A DNA stretch of 64,000 nt from Melastoma dodecandrum (Eukaryota > Streptophyta > Magnoliopsida > Myrtales > Melastomataceae), in NCBI GenBank assembly GCA_029817715.1, contig JARUPY010000387.1, positions 6,386,001 through 6,450,000 of the forward strand, in the 5' to 3' direction. Numbering within the stretch: the stretch's first letter is position 1; every line of letters begins with the position of its first letter. Both the position numbers and the translations under genes were made by a program. Of the stretch, positions 32,586 to 43,878 are shown in pieces. The notes beneath the pieces are model-generated. The model made no database searches. It saw only the letters and a program-made list of their open reading frames with translations, and was not told where the DNA came from.

Positions 32586-33026
32586 CACACATGACGGTGT
32601 TTGTTTGGTTATCGGTATCTCTGATTCGATGATATATGCTCGTTTGCTATAGCATGGCTTTATGATTTTACCATGAGTAGTTCTACCAGTATCGCGGTTT
32701 GACATCATCGTTTTGCAGGTATAAACCAGCATAATCCAATCCGACATTCACGTCACCATTTCAATTGGAGTCCACAAATGAGCAGAAATATCGTCCGAAA
32801 CTCTTATTCCACGCACCCGTCTCTAGGCTTTTTATACTATTTAGTGTTTCAGAAATACATCATCCAAATAGGAATTTCTCCCAAAATAAACTCGACTTTG
32901 TAAATTATTTAGCGACCAAACGAAACGCCTTCCTTTCCATAACATCAGAGAAGAAACAACATATTCTCCCAGAGTTTCGTCGGATTTTTTTTTATGGGGG
33001 CGGGGTGTTCTCCACTGGGACCTAAG
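32586..33026. other. Spacer between forward MIR395 and the CBS gene 3' end
   Basis: No gene. Two units converge here: the + strand pri-miRNA and the minus-strand CBS gene, whose 3' UTR must lie in this stretch. Confidence 0.5.
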
Positions 33027-34599
33027 TTACTGCTCGAGCATTTCCTTTACGGAGAAACCCAAGTAGTCGTCAATGTAATCGGAAGGCTCGTAAACGAAAC
33101 AAGAAATGACATCTCTCAGGGTAATGACGCCCAGGACCTCGTCGTCCCCAGACACGACGTATATCCTATGGACTGACCTTGAAGCAAGCGTGTGGATCAC
33201 GCCTCCAAGGGTGGTATCGGGCTTGCATGTGATCGGGGGCATCATTTTCAGAGTTGCTCCTCCTTTCGAGTGCACCACGTTCATGAAGTCCATCACGGTG
33301 AGATGCCTGCTACAAGAAAATCGAATTTTACGAATTGGATCCCACTTGCGTTCGCTTTCCAATTTTAAATGCATCACCTGAAATTGGTGAAGAGCTCCGG
33401 CTCGAGTAACAAGTGCCTGATATCTCGGATGCTTACATTTCCTATGATCTTTTTCCCCTGCCCAGTTACTACCGGAAGGCCGCCGATTCGGTTATCCCTC
33501 ATGCGCTTGAATGCTTCAAGGATCAACTCGTCGCTCTGGATGCTAACGACCTTATCGGAGGACATGAAAGGAAGCCCGGTGTCACCAAGGCGCGTCGAGG
33601 CTATGTAATCAAACCAGTCCTTCCCTCGGCAGCTATCAAGTCCCTGAACTACTGCAGACTGAGTGATGAAGTTCTGGATCTCGGGCTTCCCGTGCTGGAT
33701 CACAGGGACGTTCCTCAGCCGGTACTTGGACAGCAGAAGTAACACACTCAGCATCGAGCTTTCCTCTGAAACTGGTATAAACGGTGCCCACCGATAGGAC
33801 TTTATGATCGACCTCACCTGACCGTTGACAATGAAATAATTAAACCATATCAATAGACTTTTGCGGATTTTGTCCGTGAACACGCCGATTACCTTGGTGG
33901 ATTTAAAGGGCTCCTCCTGGAGAATAACCTTATAGAAATCCGGCCCTAATTTATCGGCAGCAATGGTTGCATCCTTCCCCGGCCCCTTCTCCGCAGCCAC
34001 ACCCCCGGCCATGGCTGCACCCACTGCAGCAAGCGTCAACCCTGCCACTGCAACTGGACCCGTCACGCCCAATGCCACAGCGCCGAGAGCCCCGACAGCT
34101 CCTGCTCCAACCCCCGCCATGGTCGCAGACCCCGCCAGCAGAGCCATTGCAGCAATCTCTGCATTCTCCAATGTCCACAAGATAATGGACGAGTAATCCA
34201 CAATTCCGACATACCTGTTCCTCCAGTCCTTACTCGTCCCACCTTCCTCTGGATTTGTAACCGGCGCGGACAATATCTTGCACTCTGACAGGATCCTCAA
34301 AGCATCCGCCACCGATGCGTCCCCAGGAACCTCGACTACTGTCATGCAGCCACAACATCCTCATCATCATCAATCCCTGCAATAGACAAGACTGAAAAGA
34401 GAAGGCCCCTTAGTGACGTACCTTGGCCACCGGGGACCGCAGGAAAGGAGGAGACGGGGATGCTGGCGAAGGCGGAGGTGAGGGTTTCCTGGATACGACG
34501 AGGCAGTTTCTTCCGGGACTGGATGGTGTCGAAATAGTCATCTAGATCGGAGGGTTTGCGTGTGCCCTCAGCCTCCCGTTGAACTACTAGTTGCGCCAT
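33027..34599 (-). CDS. CBS-domain protein, SnRK1 gamma-subunit-like
   Basis: Four exons: 34599-34422, 34338-33893, 33817-33378 and 33306-33027, giving 447 residues. The introns are small (83, 75 and 71 bp) with GT-AG ends. The protein resembles plant proteins annotated as SNF1-related kinase regulatory subunit gamma-1-like. N-terminal blocks (RKPSDLDDYFDTIQSRKKLP, SAFASIPVSSFP), a Gly/Ala-rich stretch unusual for AMPK gamma (AGVGAGAVGALGAVALG), and CBS-type blocks are visible: VLLLLSKYRLRNVPVI, EAFKRMRDNRIGGLPVV and SVHRIYVV..VLGVITLRDV. CBS modules bind adenine nucleotides in the family; a kinase partner is inferred, not shown. The ATG at 34599 has AAA-like upstream context and G at +4. An in-frame non-ATG extension exists upstream. 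All exons join in frame, so the gene looks intact and under constraint. Confidence 0.92.
33818..33892 (-). other. In-frame 75-bp intron of the CBS gene
   Basis: GTAATCGGCG to AACGGTCAG is phase 0, divisible by three and has no stop. Homologous proteins go directly from EEPFKST to VRSI, so it is an intron, but its retention would add 25 residues without breaking the frame. Confidence 0.8.
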
Positions 34600-36250
34600 T
34601 TGATCGTCGTCGGCCAAAAAGGACGGAAACAAGATCAAGGAAGCCTTAGGCAAGCGTCGCGTTCGGCTTTTCCGAGGTTGTCTTTTGATCTAATTAATAC
34701 GTGCATGGCCTGAGGTTCCCCCACGTTACCGAGTTCTGCCGCCAGACGTGGCGACATCCCCGAGGAAGGAAAATGAAACTGTTTCGTACAAGCTCTTTAA
34801 GCACAAACATTGTTTAAACCTCTTATTCGGACAAGAGCACTCCACTCCTGTTACTAAAAAGTTTTAAAACATTATATAAATAAAACCACGTATCAGAGTT
34901 AGGCGAGCATGGGACCAGATAAAACTTGAAACCGGTCCAGTATTAGGATATCTTCTTAATTAGATCGGGTAAATTTTGGGTTTTGAAATGTTGAGAATAC
35001 ATCATCAATTATGATTTTAAATTTTCATCTTGGAACTAATATGAAGAAACTTAAACTTAACATAATATAATGAATTTATGTATTGTGTCTCAATCACGTT
35101 TCTCAATCACGACACTACCTTTAGAGATTGTTGATATAGTTTTGATCATAAGTCGTATAGTAGGTTGACCAGCTATGATTTTATAGAAGTTCTAACCTCC
35201 TGTAACAATTATATACTTCCTAATAAAGAAAAAATATCACGAAAATATTTTATACATCCTCCAATGATCATTTCAAATCAAATGACGTGATTAGAAAATA
35301 TTTTAATAATTAAATATTTTAATAATTAATTAATATCCATTCCTTAAGGCCATACCCATTGAACCTATGCAGATATTCCCGGAAGAACTAAAGTGGTTCT
35401 TTTGGTATTTGTTGCACAGTTATGCTATGGCACTTGAGTTCCCCACAGAGGAACTTCTTAAATACTTTGACCAGCTTGGAGACCTGCACACGTATTATAA
35501 TATTCTTAGAAATATAATTTGAATTAATATTAAACTAATTACCTAGTAAGACAAAGCCAAAAATAAGAATTTTTCCTAATCAAGGAAATTATCTTGTTAA
35601 TTTTGGAAATTTCTATCGAACCTTATTGAGAGAGAACGCTATATAAAAATCACTTCCTACTAAACAATTCACGTGAATTTCGTCCAGATACAATTAGAAA
35701 CTAATTTGGAACGAATTATTTCATTTTGAAAATAAATTATTGATTATTTCTTTATATAGAAGGTTGATTGTCTGTTCTGGCTGAACCTTCTGTAGTGCTC
35801 TGTCATGGAATTAACTTATTCAATTAACACAAAATTAATTTTGGATAGTCCCCAAACGGATATATGTGCTAGCCCATAATCATATTTCTCAGGTTGGAAA
35901 TGAATTATTATTTCTTTCCAACTATAGAAGGTTGTTCATCGAAAATCTGTCTCAAACTGTATTTGAGATTGGATAATTCGATTGATACGAAATCAATCAG
36001 AGATTGTTTTCAAATAATATGCAATATGGGAATGCATTTGGACGCAATTTAAATTTAGTAAAATAAATTTCCTTAATAATAGAAGATTGGAACTGCTTTA
36101 TATTAGAAAACCTCAAAAGAAAATTTGGTCGATTTTTTTGATACGGTGGTAAGTCTTGGCATTCTTGAAGCGTTATTGTAGTATTTCAACGTATGTGTGA
36201 GTGTGCAGGACGGAGTCCCCAGTTGAGTGTTCTCGTAGGAGGTGACTACA
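34600..36250. other. Upstream region of the CBS gene and AT-rich sequence
   Basis: The first 200 bases should hold the CBS gene promoter and 5' UTR; no clear TATA box is seen. From 34850 the DNA is very AT-rich and lacks ORFs. Phrases such as AGAAGGTTGATTGTCTGTTC and AGAAGGTTGTTCATCG recur (near 35759 and 35926), hinting at an old repeat. Confidence 0.4.
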
Positions 36251-36690
36251 GCAGGTTGAGCGTTGGTGAAGCCGCTCCGGAGACGATGGTGGTTACGGAT
36301 TCGAGGGACTCGACTGGAACACTGTCCATAACGTTGGATTGCGTGCAACAGGGCCTGAGGAGAAGGGTCGCTGGTTGGTGAGTCGGCGTAAAGAGTTGAT
36401 CGAAGAGAAGGAATCCGTAGTAGGCGTAAGCGGTCAGGGACTGACAACCTTCCGTAGATGGTTATCTATTTGTTTGCAGCAGGTGTGCATTGGTGAAGTC
36501 GTAGGCGTCTGTGACTGCGGATCTGAATGGTTAGGAAGATGTTCGTAAAGTTGAGCTGCGTGCAGCAGGACCCTGGGAGAAGGTTGCTGGCTGGCAAGTC
36601 GGAGTACCGCAGGTCCAAGAGAAGGAATCCGTAGCAGACGCAAGTGGTGAGAGACTTCAACTTCCTGTAGACGTTTCTCTTTGTTGTTTT
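36251..36690. repeat. Two tandem units of about 220 bp
   Basis: Units start GCAGG at 36251 and 36479 and end before GCAGG at 36691, each closing with a pyrimidine-rich TTTGTTTGCAG-like end. Shared blocks are GGTGAAG(C/T)CG, AGGAATCCGTAG and GACTTCAACTTCC-like. Each unit resembles an exon plus intron end, but no protein is recognised. Confidence 0.65.
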
Positions 36691-37430
36691 GCAGGTTATA
36701 TCAAAAACACAAAAGGAGAAGCCCATCAGACGACGTCCGAACACGTGGAAAAAGCGCCATCGAGCTTAATCGCGGATCCACATAAAGGACAGCCCACTAC
36801 TGAGTCCTAGAAGGCTGAAGCTTCCAGCCATGGTTCTGTGTTCGCTGAGTCTGGTTGATTTCCTTGTGATTCAACCTAGACACATTCCAATCTCAGCAAA
36901 CGAATTTCTTGCATTGGATAAGTTAATCTTACCGCTCCGTGGTTAAAGAAATTTTTTTCTTATACCACATAAGGTTTCACTTTCTGTACTGTAATCACTA
37001 TCTCAAAGTATTAGCGAAAACGACTGAAAGTGAATGTAAGCGTATTGGCTGAACCACTATAAAAACATTTGTGTTCTCCGAATTTATTTTGAGGTCCATT
37101 TCACAAGTTCTGTAATTACAGAAGCCTGAACGAAAGCATCTGTTTTACAGCAACTTTCTTCCGCTATAAGGGTTGTGAAAAGCATTAAAGAAATCATTAA
37201 TTGGATTTAACACTAATTCACCCCATCTTAATGTAATCTTTGAGCCAACACAGTCGTATGTCGTGGTTAGAAACATGTCATTGACATTCAAAGGAGTCTC
37301 GACATTCTCAACCGCGACACTCAAACACTTAAATAAAAGTTATTTTAACTCTCCTAGTTTACGGTTCCATACCGTTGAAGAATGAGTTAAATAACCATAA
37401 AGCTATCTTGTGGAAATACAAACTTTGATG
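36691..37430. other. Unrecognised, possibly retroelement LTR-like
   Basis: No gene. AACACTAATTCACCCC near 37210 is reminiscent of copia-type LTR 3' ends, but I found no matching partner or target duplication. It ends at the El-2 target site. Confidence 0.35.
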
Positions 37431-37435
37431 CATTA
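37431..37435. repeat. Left target-site duplication of El-2 (CATTA)
   Basis: CATTA directly precedes the LTR terminus TGTACGCGCG and recurs at 57906-57910. Confidence 0.93.
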
Positions 37436-38878
37436 TGTACGCGCGCCTTCCGGCCTAGCACGCGCGAGGCGGTTCGGACGACCCGAGGATCCGGGCCCGC
37501 TCCCCAAGGCCCAACCGGTCGACGTCGCGACTCGAACGTCGGACGCTGCGGAAGGGAATTGGGTCGAACCCTCCCTTGGTTCCTAAATGGACCTGCGGGG
37601 CGTTTCGCCAACCGTCTTCAGTCCTTGAAGGCGACGGGCGAAAGGCTGCGCGTAGGCCTCACAAAGGAACGTTCAGGAGGACTCGAGGAGCGGCTCGTGT
37701 CGCCAGTCCCTCATCCAAAATGACTTCGTAAAAAAATGTGTTGTTGTTTAACCTAGGTAAACGATTACGGAGTCGCCACCGACTTAATTTTGAAAATTGG
37801 TCTAAGTCGGAAAACCAGAGTAGGATTCGGGGATCCTTGATTACTAACTCTTACATTAAACATGCGAAAAGGTGGCGTTTGCTCCAAAAGTTTGCTTTTG
37901 GTTAACGGGTGTTGGACCCGATCCGGGCATGACTCCGGACTCATGTCAATGTTTTACGGGCGTTGGACCTAATTCGGGCTTTTTTGGGCCCGAACTCATG
38001 TGTATTGGTTTGGCAAACAACATGCGACGATAAAATCCTAAAAGCCTAACGACATGCACGCAACCACAGATCAAGTATTTAGATCAAAAGGGAGCGGAGA
38101 AGGGTGGTGATCGTGGGCCTATGCACTTGGGCCCACGACCCGTTACATGTGGAAATAATAAAACTTCGGGAGGCCCGCACCTCCCTCATGTACCTGAAAT
38201 GACGGTTGGGGCCGCTTTATAATCTTGACATTGCGGTTTTTACACACGCGGAAAGATCCACGCGGTTTGATACACGCGCCTTCATGTAGTCTTCGAGAGT
38301 ATGGCGTCGATCTTGGGGGGTTGCAAGTCCGTTAGTATTAATTCCCCGAGTTGGCGAAGGAAGATGTCTTGAATCCTCATGTGGATCCCGTGAAATGCGC
38401 TCGCAATTTCGCCGCATTTTTATGCAAAATAAGAGAAATTGAGTTAGTTCCATATATACATAAATAATATACATATCCCTTGAAATAACTCTCGGTAAAT
38501 AAAATAAAAATACTTTCATAATTAATAACTGAACAAAGATAATATGAAATTATCAAAAGCAAGAAAGAAACTAATCATATGTCCCTTTTTCTAAATCAAA
38601 ATTCATTTTTTAGTAACAAAAATATGACCTTGCGACAAACAAACCAAAATTAAATCGAAAGCATTTTTTAATGATAAAAATGTGAGCATCAGACGAATAG
38701 CAAAAATTAAAATAAAAATCCCCCTTTTTAGTAACAAAAACGTGACCAAATAGCAAAACGATGGAAAAATTTTAAAGTAACAAAAATTAAAATAAAACAA
38801 ATAAGTAAATAAATGAAAGGAAACATTACCACTGAGGAACTTTGATTTCCCTTCTGACCATGTCACGACCATCAAGGC

Positions 38879-39484
38879 TCAAGCGTGTGCGACGGGTGAC
38901 GACCGGAGCTGGGATCGGGAGGATGGGGATTTGCCGCCGCTGGATCCAAGGACGTCAGGAGAATATGGGTCCGCCGCTGCCGTAAAGAATGCCAGGAGAC
39001 AAAGGGTCTGCCGCCGCTGGGTTTGAGATCGCTGGGGAGAGAATGGACTGCCTCCATCGCATTTGGGAACGTCGAGGAGGGGGGTGTTTGCCGATTTGCC
39101 GCTGGTTGTCGGGCTGAAGGCTTCCTCGAAGCTGCGGGATCTGTGGACAGATCCTCCTGGGGGTCGGGATGAGGATGGAGAATCGCCTGGGAGTGGGTTT
39201 GTTGTCATGTGTGTCGCCGGAGGGGGATGGTCGCTGTGGCTTGGGAAGCTGTTGTAGCCGCCGTGAAGCCGCTGGCGGACTAGGAGGCGTCTGGAGAAGC
39301 AGGATTCGTTGCTGCTATGACCGGATTGTCGTTGTTGGGAGAACGGCGGGGCGAATGGAGGTGGTAGCCGCCAGATCTGAAGGTGGACCGCCTTGGGTGT
39401 CGGAGGAGAGTCAGGACAGAGGTGATCTTGCCATCGCCGTGGAGTTGGAGCACCTGGGGGCAGTGGGCAACCGCTATAAGGCAC
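38879..39484 (-). other. Pro/Ser-rich open frame in the LTR (also 54784-55389)
   Basis: A 201-residue frame open in both LTRs on the element's sense strand, rich in Pro, Ser, Arg and Gln, with no domain. GC-rich LTR sequence explains the openness. Not considered a gene with confidence. Confidence 0.2.
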
Positions 39485-40483
39485 CGAGGACCTCTGCCAT
39501 CGTCAGGGAACGCCGAAAGGGAGTGGGCCGTTGTAGCTTCCGGTCAAACTGGGTCTGTGACCGTGGGTCTTAAGGCACGCCAATGAGGAGGATTGCTCGC
39601 TTTGTCGTTGCCGGGGATGGGCTACCATCGTTGGGGAGCGCCGGGGAAGACTGCGGTTTGTCATTGCTGGAATGTAGACTTCGACGTCCGGGGTAGACCT
39701 GCTGTTATCACCAAGGAGTTGGCCTCGGAAGTGTTTGTGGCTCGGCTGAGGAGTAGGAATAGTGGTGAGGGGTCATCAGTCATCGCTGTGGTGGCTATGG
39801 TGATGGTTGTTAGCCGTCTATTAAACCTGCGCAGGTAAAGTAAACGATCAAAAGCTAAGGAGGCCTCCCATGACGCACATGTGCGATCATGGGAAGCGGA
39901 GACGCCGTCTTTCATCGATACATGCGGTGAGCTGTTTTAGCCAATCCATCTAAGGGGAGTCGTTGTTTCTTTCATTGTAGCAGGGGAAGGCTCCCGTAGA
40001 TATAGACCTCTGTTGATCGCGTGAAAGCTTGCTGTGATGATCTCGAGTTGTGATCGACGGTAGTCGGATTTGGGCTGACGACGGAGGGATTTCCATGTCC
40101 TTGGCATGGACTCACCTTGATTGGAGGGTGGCGAGGACGCGGCAAGGAAGATCAAAGACTTGTGTTTCTCTGGTAAAGTCGTCCGATTCCCTCTTGGTGA
40201 GTGTCTTCCTCTCTATCTCCTCTGTTTATGTGTGTCCGTCCTCTCAGGAAAATCTTCTCTTCCCAGAAATCTCGGGGAATCGTGCAGATTGATCGTGGGA
40301 GACCGTTGAGCGTGGACGTGGATCCTTTTGTCAGGTGAGATCATGGGTTACTCCCTGGTTTGTTGAGGTTGTCGCGAGATCTCTGGAGTCTGGTAGGCAA
40401 ATATCTGAAGGATATTGATTCCTAAAGAGGGTTGCGTAGTGAGTTGCTTTTGTGGCTCCATTTATTCCAGTAACAAGGCAAGA

Positions 40484-40965
40484 CATCGATTAATTCCTCC
40501 AGGGGCCTTGGGGTTTCCGTTTGTTAGCGAAACCATCGAGTTTGTCTCCCAGGCATACTTCGACCATCCAGAGGACTTTATGAACAAATGTCATCAAAAG
40601 TCGATCCTCTTCTTTCTTCCCCTCTGCTGTCTTCTGTGCTTTTCTGATTATCCAGCATTGCAAAATTATGTTGAACTTACCAGTACCTGTTGCCTTGATT
40701 TGCAGGTGCGGGAAGATATTCAAGTCCCACCCCAAATCGGTGATCAAGTTGATGGGAAAATCTATAATCTTGCTCATCAACGAAAACGGTAAATCTTGCA
40801 ATCTTGCTTCCTAAGAAACTTTAGAAATCTTGTTCTCCATGTTTGTCTTTCAGATTGCTCTCCAAGTATTTGTCAAGGCATTGATTAGTTTGGAACCAGG
40901 TGAAGACATGAAGAACAGTTCCAGGAGTTCATCTATGGCCTCATGTCGCTGCCTCTCAACTACTT
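40484..40965 (+). pseudogene. Captured CYP90-like P450 fragment in the 3' LTR
   Basis: Exon-like piece a (about 40484-40600) reads LIPPGALGFPFVSETIEFVS..YFDHPEDFMNK, the proline hinge and first helix of a P450 similar to CYP90 brassinosteroid hydroxylases. Piece b (40706-40788) follows a TTTGCAG acceptor and reads GKIFKSH joined to PKSVIKLMGKSIILLIN, so an internal stretch is missing. Piece c (40854 on) follows TGTCTTTCAG and reads IALQVFVKALISLEPGEDMK, then after a shift QEFIYGLMSLPLNY. Intron-like sequence with GT-AG borders remains between pieces. The heme-binding part is absent. It lies antisense to the element. Confidence 0.78.
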
Positions 40966-41285
40966 ATCGGATTGAACCCGATGTTTCACGCCATGCCCGA
41001 GATCTCCCCAGCCACAACATGCCTTCATTCCAAGGCAGTCCCTTGGACACATTAGCGGATGCTGCCGTTCCTTCATCAAATGGCGTGAAACCCATGGTGG
41101 TGGCCGCTGCTTTCCAAACACTTCCGTGGCAGCCGACAATGCTCAGCAGAGCATAACATTAGGGGTGAGCCCCAGCAAGATGGAGCAACCCCCATCGATG
41201 CGACCAGTGTCCAGCTTAGAACACCTGTAGAAGCGCATCCGATGAGATTTGTATCCTTTGGTCCGTAATTGACGACAGTGGGCGA
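40966..41285 (+). other. LTR stretch between the captured fragments
   Basis: A frame continues to 41156 (MPSFQGSPLDTLADAAVPSS, GVKPMVVAAAFQTLPWQ). It has protein-like composition and may be a third captured piece, but I cannot assign a family. Confidence 0.35.
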
Positions 41286-41911
41286 TAAGTGAGGCTCGGC
41301 CTTGGCGTGCCAGGGAAGTTAGGCTGTTGCGGCAATGGCGGGAAGAGGGTGTTCTCGGAAAGCGACGATCTGAAGCTCAAACTTTCCTCTGCTCCTCACG
41401 AAGACGAGTTTAAGGTCGGGAAGTGCACAGCCAACGGTGGGGAGAAGACGGACGACAAGAGGAGCGGCGACGGTCGCAACCACGTGAAGCCTCGAGAGGT
41501 TGGGAGGAGTCGTTGGGGTGTAGCGTCTGTTTTGTCAGACAACCAATTTGTGGGATTTCTGATTCTTTGTCGGATTGGACATGGGAAAAGTATAAAACAT
41601 TTGGAGTCTTTTTGTCTTGGCTTGCTTTTCTTTCCCAAAACTCTCAATCAAAAGTAATTTCCATGTTGTCGGATTTGGACCTTAAAATATATGATTTGGA
41701 ATATCAAGGCACAGGTGGTCAGTCGGCTGGCCTCCAGTCCGCTCATTTCATAAGAGCATCATGGCTGTCCAGCCAAACAAGTCCGAGCACGCCAGCATGG
41801 CTTTTGTTAAGGTGAGCATGGATGGCGCGCCGTATCCGCGCAAGGTTGACCTTAAGAGTTACCGAGAGCTCTCCGATATGCTGGCTAAGATATTCAGCTC
41901 CTTCACCATTG
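41286..41911 (+). pseudogene. Captured Aux/IAA gene fragment in the 3' LTR
   Basis: Aux/IAA proteins are auxin-degraded repressors. Exon 1 (41286 to about 41500) has the domain I repressor motif as RLGLGVPG and the downstream KRVFSESDDLKLKLSS. A stop-rich stretch to 41708 ends ATATCAAG like an intron. Exon 2 (41709-41911) begins AQVV, carries the degron region GWPPVRSF interrupted by a 4-base insertion AGTC, and continues [31 protein letters not shown]. It ends at the place where Aux/IAA exon 2 normally ends, with GCTAAG where a GT donor is expected. Retained intron borders argue for DNA or pre-mRNA capture. Antisense to the element; not functional. Confidence 0.87.
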
Positions 41912-41982
41912 GCTAAGAAGAGAATGTCTGAGTTGGTGAAGGAAATCATACGTGTAAGAACAGAATGCAGAAGTAAATAAGA

Positions 41983-42066
41983 AATTTGGGGTATTTACAG
42001 TTGCCCCTCTTTGCGAGAGAACCTAAAAAGGTTTTTCTCGCAAAGATATCATAAATACCCCAAATT
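41983..42066 (-). other. Hairpin across the PPT/3' LTR junction of El-2
   Basis: AATTTGGGGTATTTA (41983-41997, inside the LTR start) pairs perfectly with TAAATACCCCAAATT (42052-42066). An inner perfect stem pairs CTTTGCGAGA (42009-42018) with TCTCGCAAAG (42036-42045), extended by AACCT/AGGTT. The El-1 version has C:G where this has T:A, with both arms changed. Confidence 0.85.
42000..42012 (-). other. Polypurine tract of El-2
   Basis: Minus strand AAAGAGGGGCAAC directly precedes the LTR start TGTAAATACC. Confidence 0.85.
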
Positions 42067-43878
42067 GATAAAATTTGATCTTGATGAACCTTGCACCTTG
42101 GAATCTCATCATGAAAACAGTTAGAAATAAATGAAATCCCGTGAAGTACGGGTATAAGCAAATGACACTCATGCATGTCGTTTCAACTAAAATTGCTTCT
42201 GAGCGAGAACAGGAGAAGGGATTTTGACTTCTCTCATAGTTCACTCTTATTTTTGAAAGCCGTTCTGGTTGGATTTCAAAATTCCTTTGACTTGGATGCT
42301 CATGTACTTGTCAAATGAGTTTGTCTGTTGGAATGTCGGTCTGGCATATGGCCTTCAAAATCGTTGTTTTCATAGAACGTGTCTCATCAAAAGCTATCAA
42401 ACCATAGAGATTCCACCGTCCGAGCGAATTCTCCATCTTTTAGATAGTGGGCCAGTCAGGTGTTCCGTCAGGATTAACGGACGACTCACTGGTATTTGTT
42501 TTTTTTTGTTTTGGAACAACACCTTTGCTCTTGCGACCGTCTATGTCGGCCCTGGTGTTTAATTTTTTTGCTCTTTTGTTTTGCGCTTTGCTCTTGAAGA
42601 CTTCAGTCTTTGCGCTAATATTGCTTTTTCTTTGTCAACATACAGGGATATGCCCTATATTTATTGAAAATATTTTCTAAGAGTCTTTGGGAACTTGTTG
42701 ACCTAATGAAGATGTTTTGTCCTTAGGAACAACTCGACTGGCACACAAATCTGTTGATGGTACCTCTTTGCTCGGACCTTGAGGAAGTGTCATCTCTACG
42801 TTTCGCCTGTTCTGGCTTTACAAGATTTCTGGCAACTTCGATGCGTGGTGATCTGCAGTCTCAGTGAGAGTGACGAATACAGAAACTTTGGTTCTGAGGC
42901 AGACAATAATTGACGTGTTTAGGGTAGAGAAATAAAAAGAAGGTTTAATCTCATCCCAGTTTGAGCATCTTTCGTCAAAGGATCCTTCATCCGTCCAGAC
43001 GCTTTTATACGAAATTCTCCGGTGTTTGCACTCGTCTCTCGGGGGTGAGTGTTTGGGAATGGGTTTGCCTTCTCCATTTCTCGCCCAGAAAATTGATGGT
43101 TAAATGCAAATGGCACACAGATGTTTAAAAAAACGCATACCTTTGGATGACTTGTTTCGAGATATTTTACCGAGACAGTGCTTGTACGTTCATGTCCGAA
43201 GCCATGTCCTTGTCCTCATGTGGCCGTCCTTGATGATGACAAAGGCATATTTCGAAACTTTGGTTCGAAATGTTCCACCCAACCGCCCGCACCTTTGTTC
43301 GTGATATAGAGTGCTCATGTACCTATAAACGCCCAAAGGGCGGAACAAGTAAGCTCGTGTAACTTGTTCCGACAAGAAAGTATTGGAAATTGGATTAATA
43401 CTCCCTCTCATGTTGTTTCGCCAGTGCATCTTCGTCCGATGGAATCGAAGGATTGGCGAAGTCCTACTCATGCCTTATGTTTGTTGTATAAGGTTGCTCT
43501 TGTACCTAACAAGAGATGGCGAGAAAACAAGTGAATTTATGTAACTTGCTTCTATTAGAGTAGAAACGAAATTTGCTCATGTAATTTCGCATATTCGAAA
43601 AGAAAAGTAGAGTTTTGATACTTCCCTTTTTGTTTCGTTCTTGCATCTTCGTCCGATGGAATCGAAGGATTAACGAGACTGCAACAAGACTTTGGCTCGA
43701 AGCTTTGCCACCCTGCCACCCTTGCCTTTGTCAAAGGAGTTTTGTACCATTCGTGTGAGGAGCTCATGTACCTTTTCATGTATATTGTCATTTCCTGCCC
43801 CAGTTTACTCCATGGGGATAGGCAGGAGTTTGCCGATGACGTTTGTCTCGAAGCTCGAGCTTGAAACCTTGACACCAT
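42067..43878 (-). other. El-2 3' untranslated region with lineage repeats
   Basis: No ORF of note. 43200-43760 carries two to three reversed units of the El-1 repeat family (TTCCACCCAACCGCCCGCACC, CTCATGTACCTA, GTCCGATGGAATCGAAGGAT). 42240-42640 matches El-1 at 10400-10720 and El-4 at 61440-61860. Confidence 0.75.

Larger units (their letters stand above)
37436..41999 (-). repeat. 3' LTR of El-2
   Basis: In element orientation it starts TGTAAATACCCC at 41999 and ends at 37436 with CGCGTACA. The element-U3 side (right part) carries Aux/IAA and P450 fragments on the + strand. The middle is GC-rich (38880-39830). The part 38500-38840 is A/T-rich. The end (37440-38220) is conserved with the El-1 LTR. 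Confidence 0.93.

Noticed and set aside
33963..34196. Plus-strand Ala/Pro-rich ORF over the CBS gene
   Set aside because: Antisense shadow of the Gly/Ala-rich exon of the CBS protein.
34600..34653. Upstream extension of the CBS protein
   Set aside because: The frame is open upstream but has no ATG. The first ATG, with good context, is at 34599, and related proteins also start MAQ.
36251..37260. Solo LTR of a copia element
   Set aside because: The end-like phrase near 37210 was suggestive, but no TG...CA pair with a target-site duplication could be found.
38879..39484. 201-residue Pro/Ser-rich ORF in the El-2 LTRs as a gene
   Set aside because: Open in both LTRs only because the LTRs are nearly identical. 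GC-rich low-complexity text without a domain.
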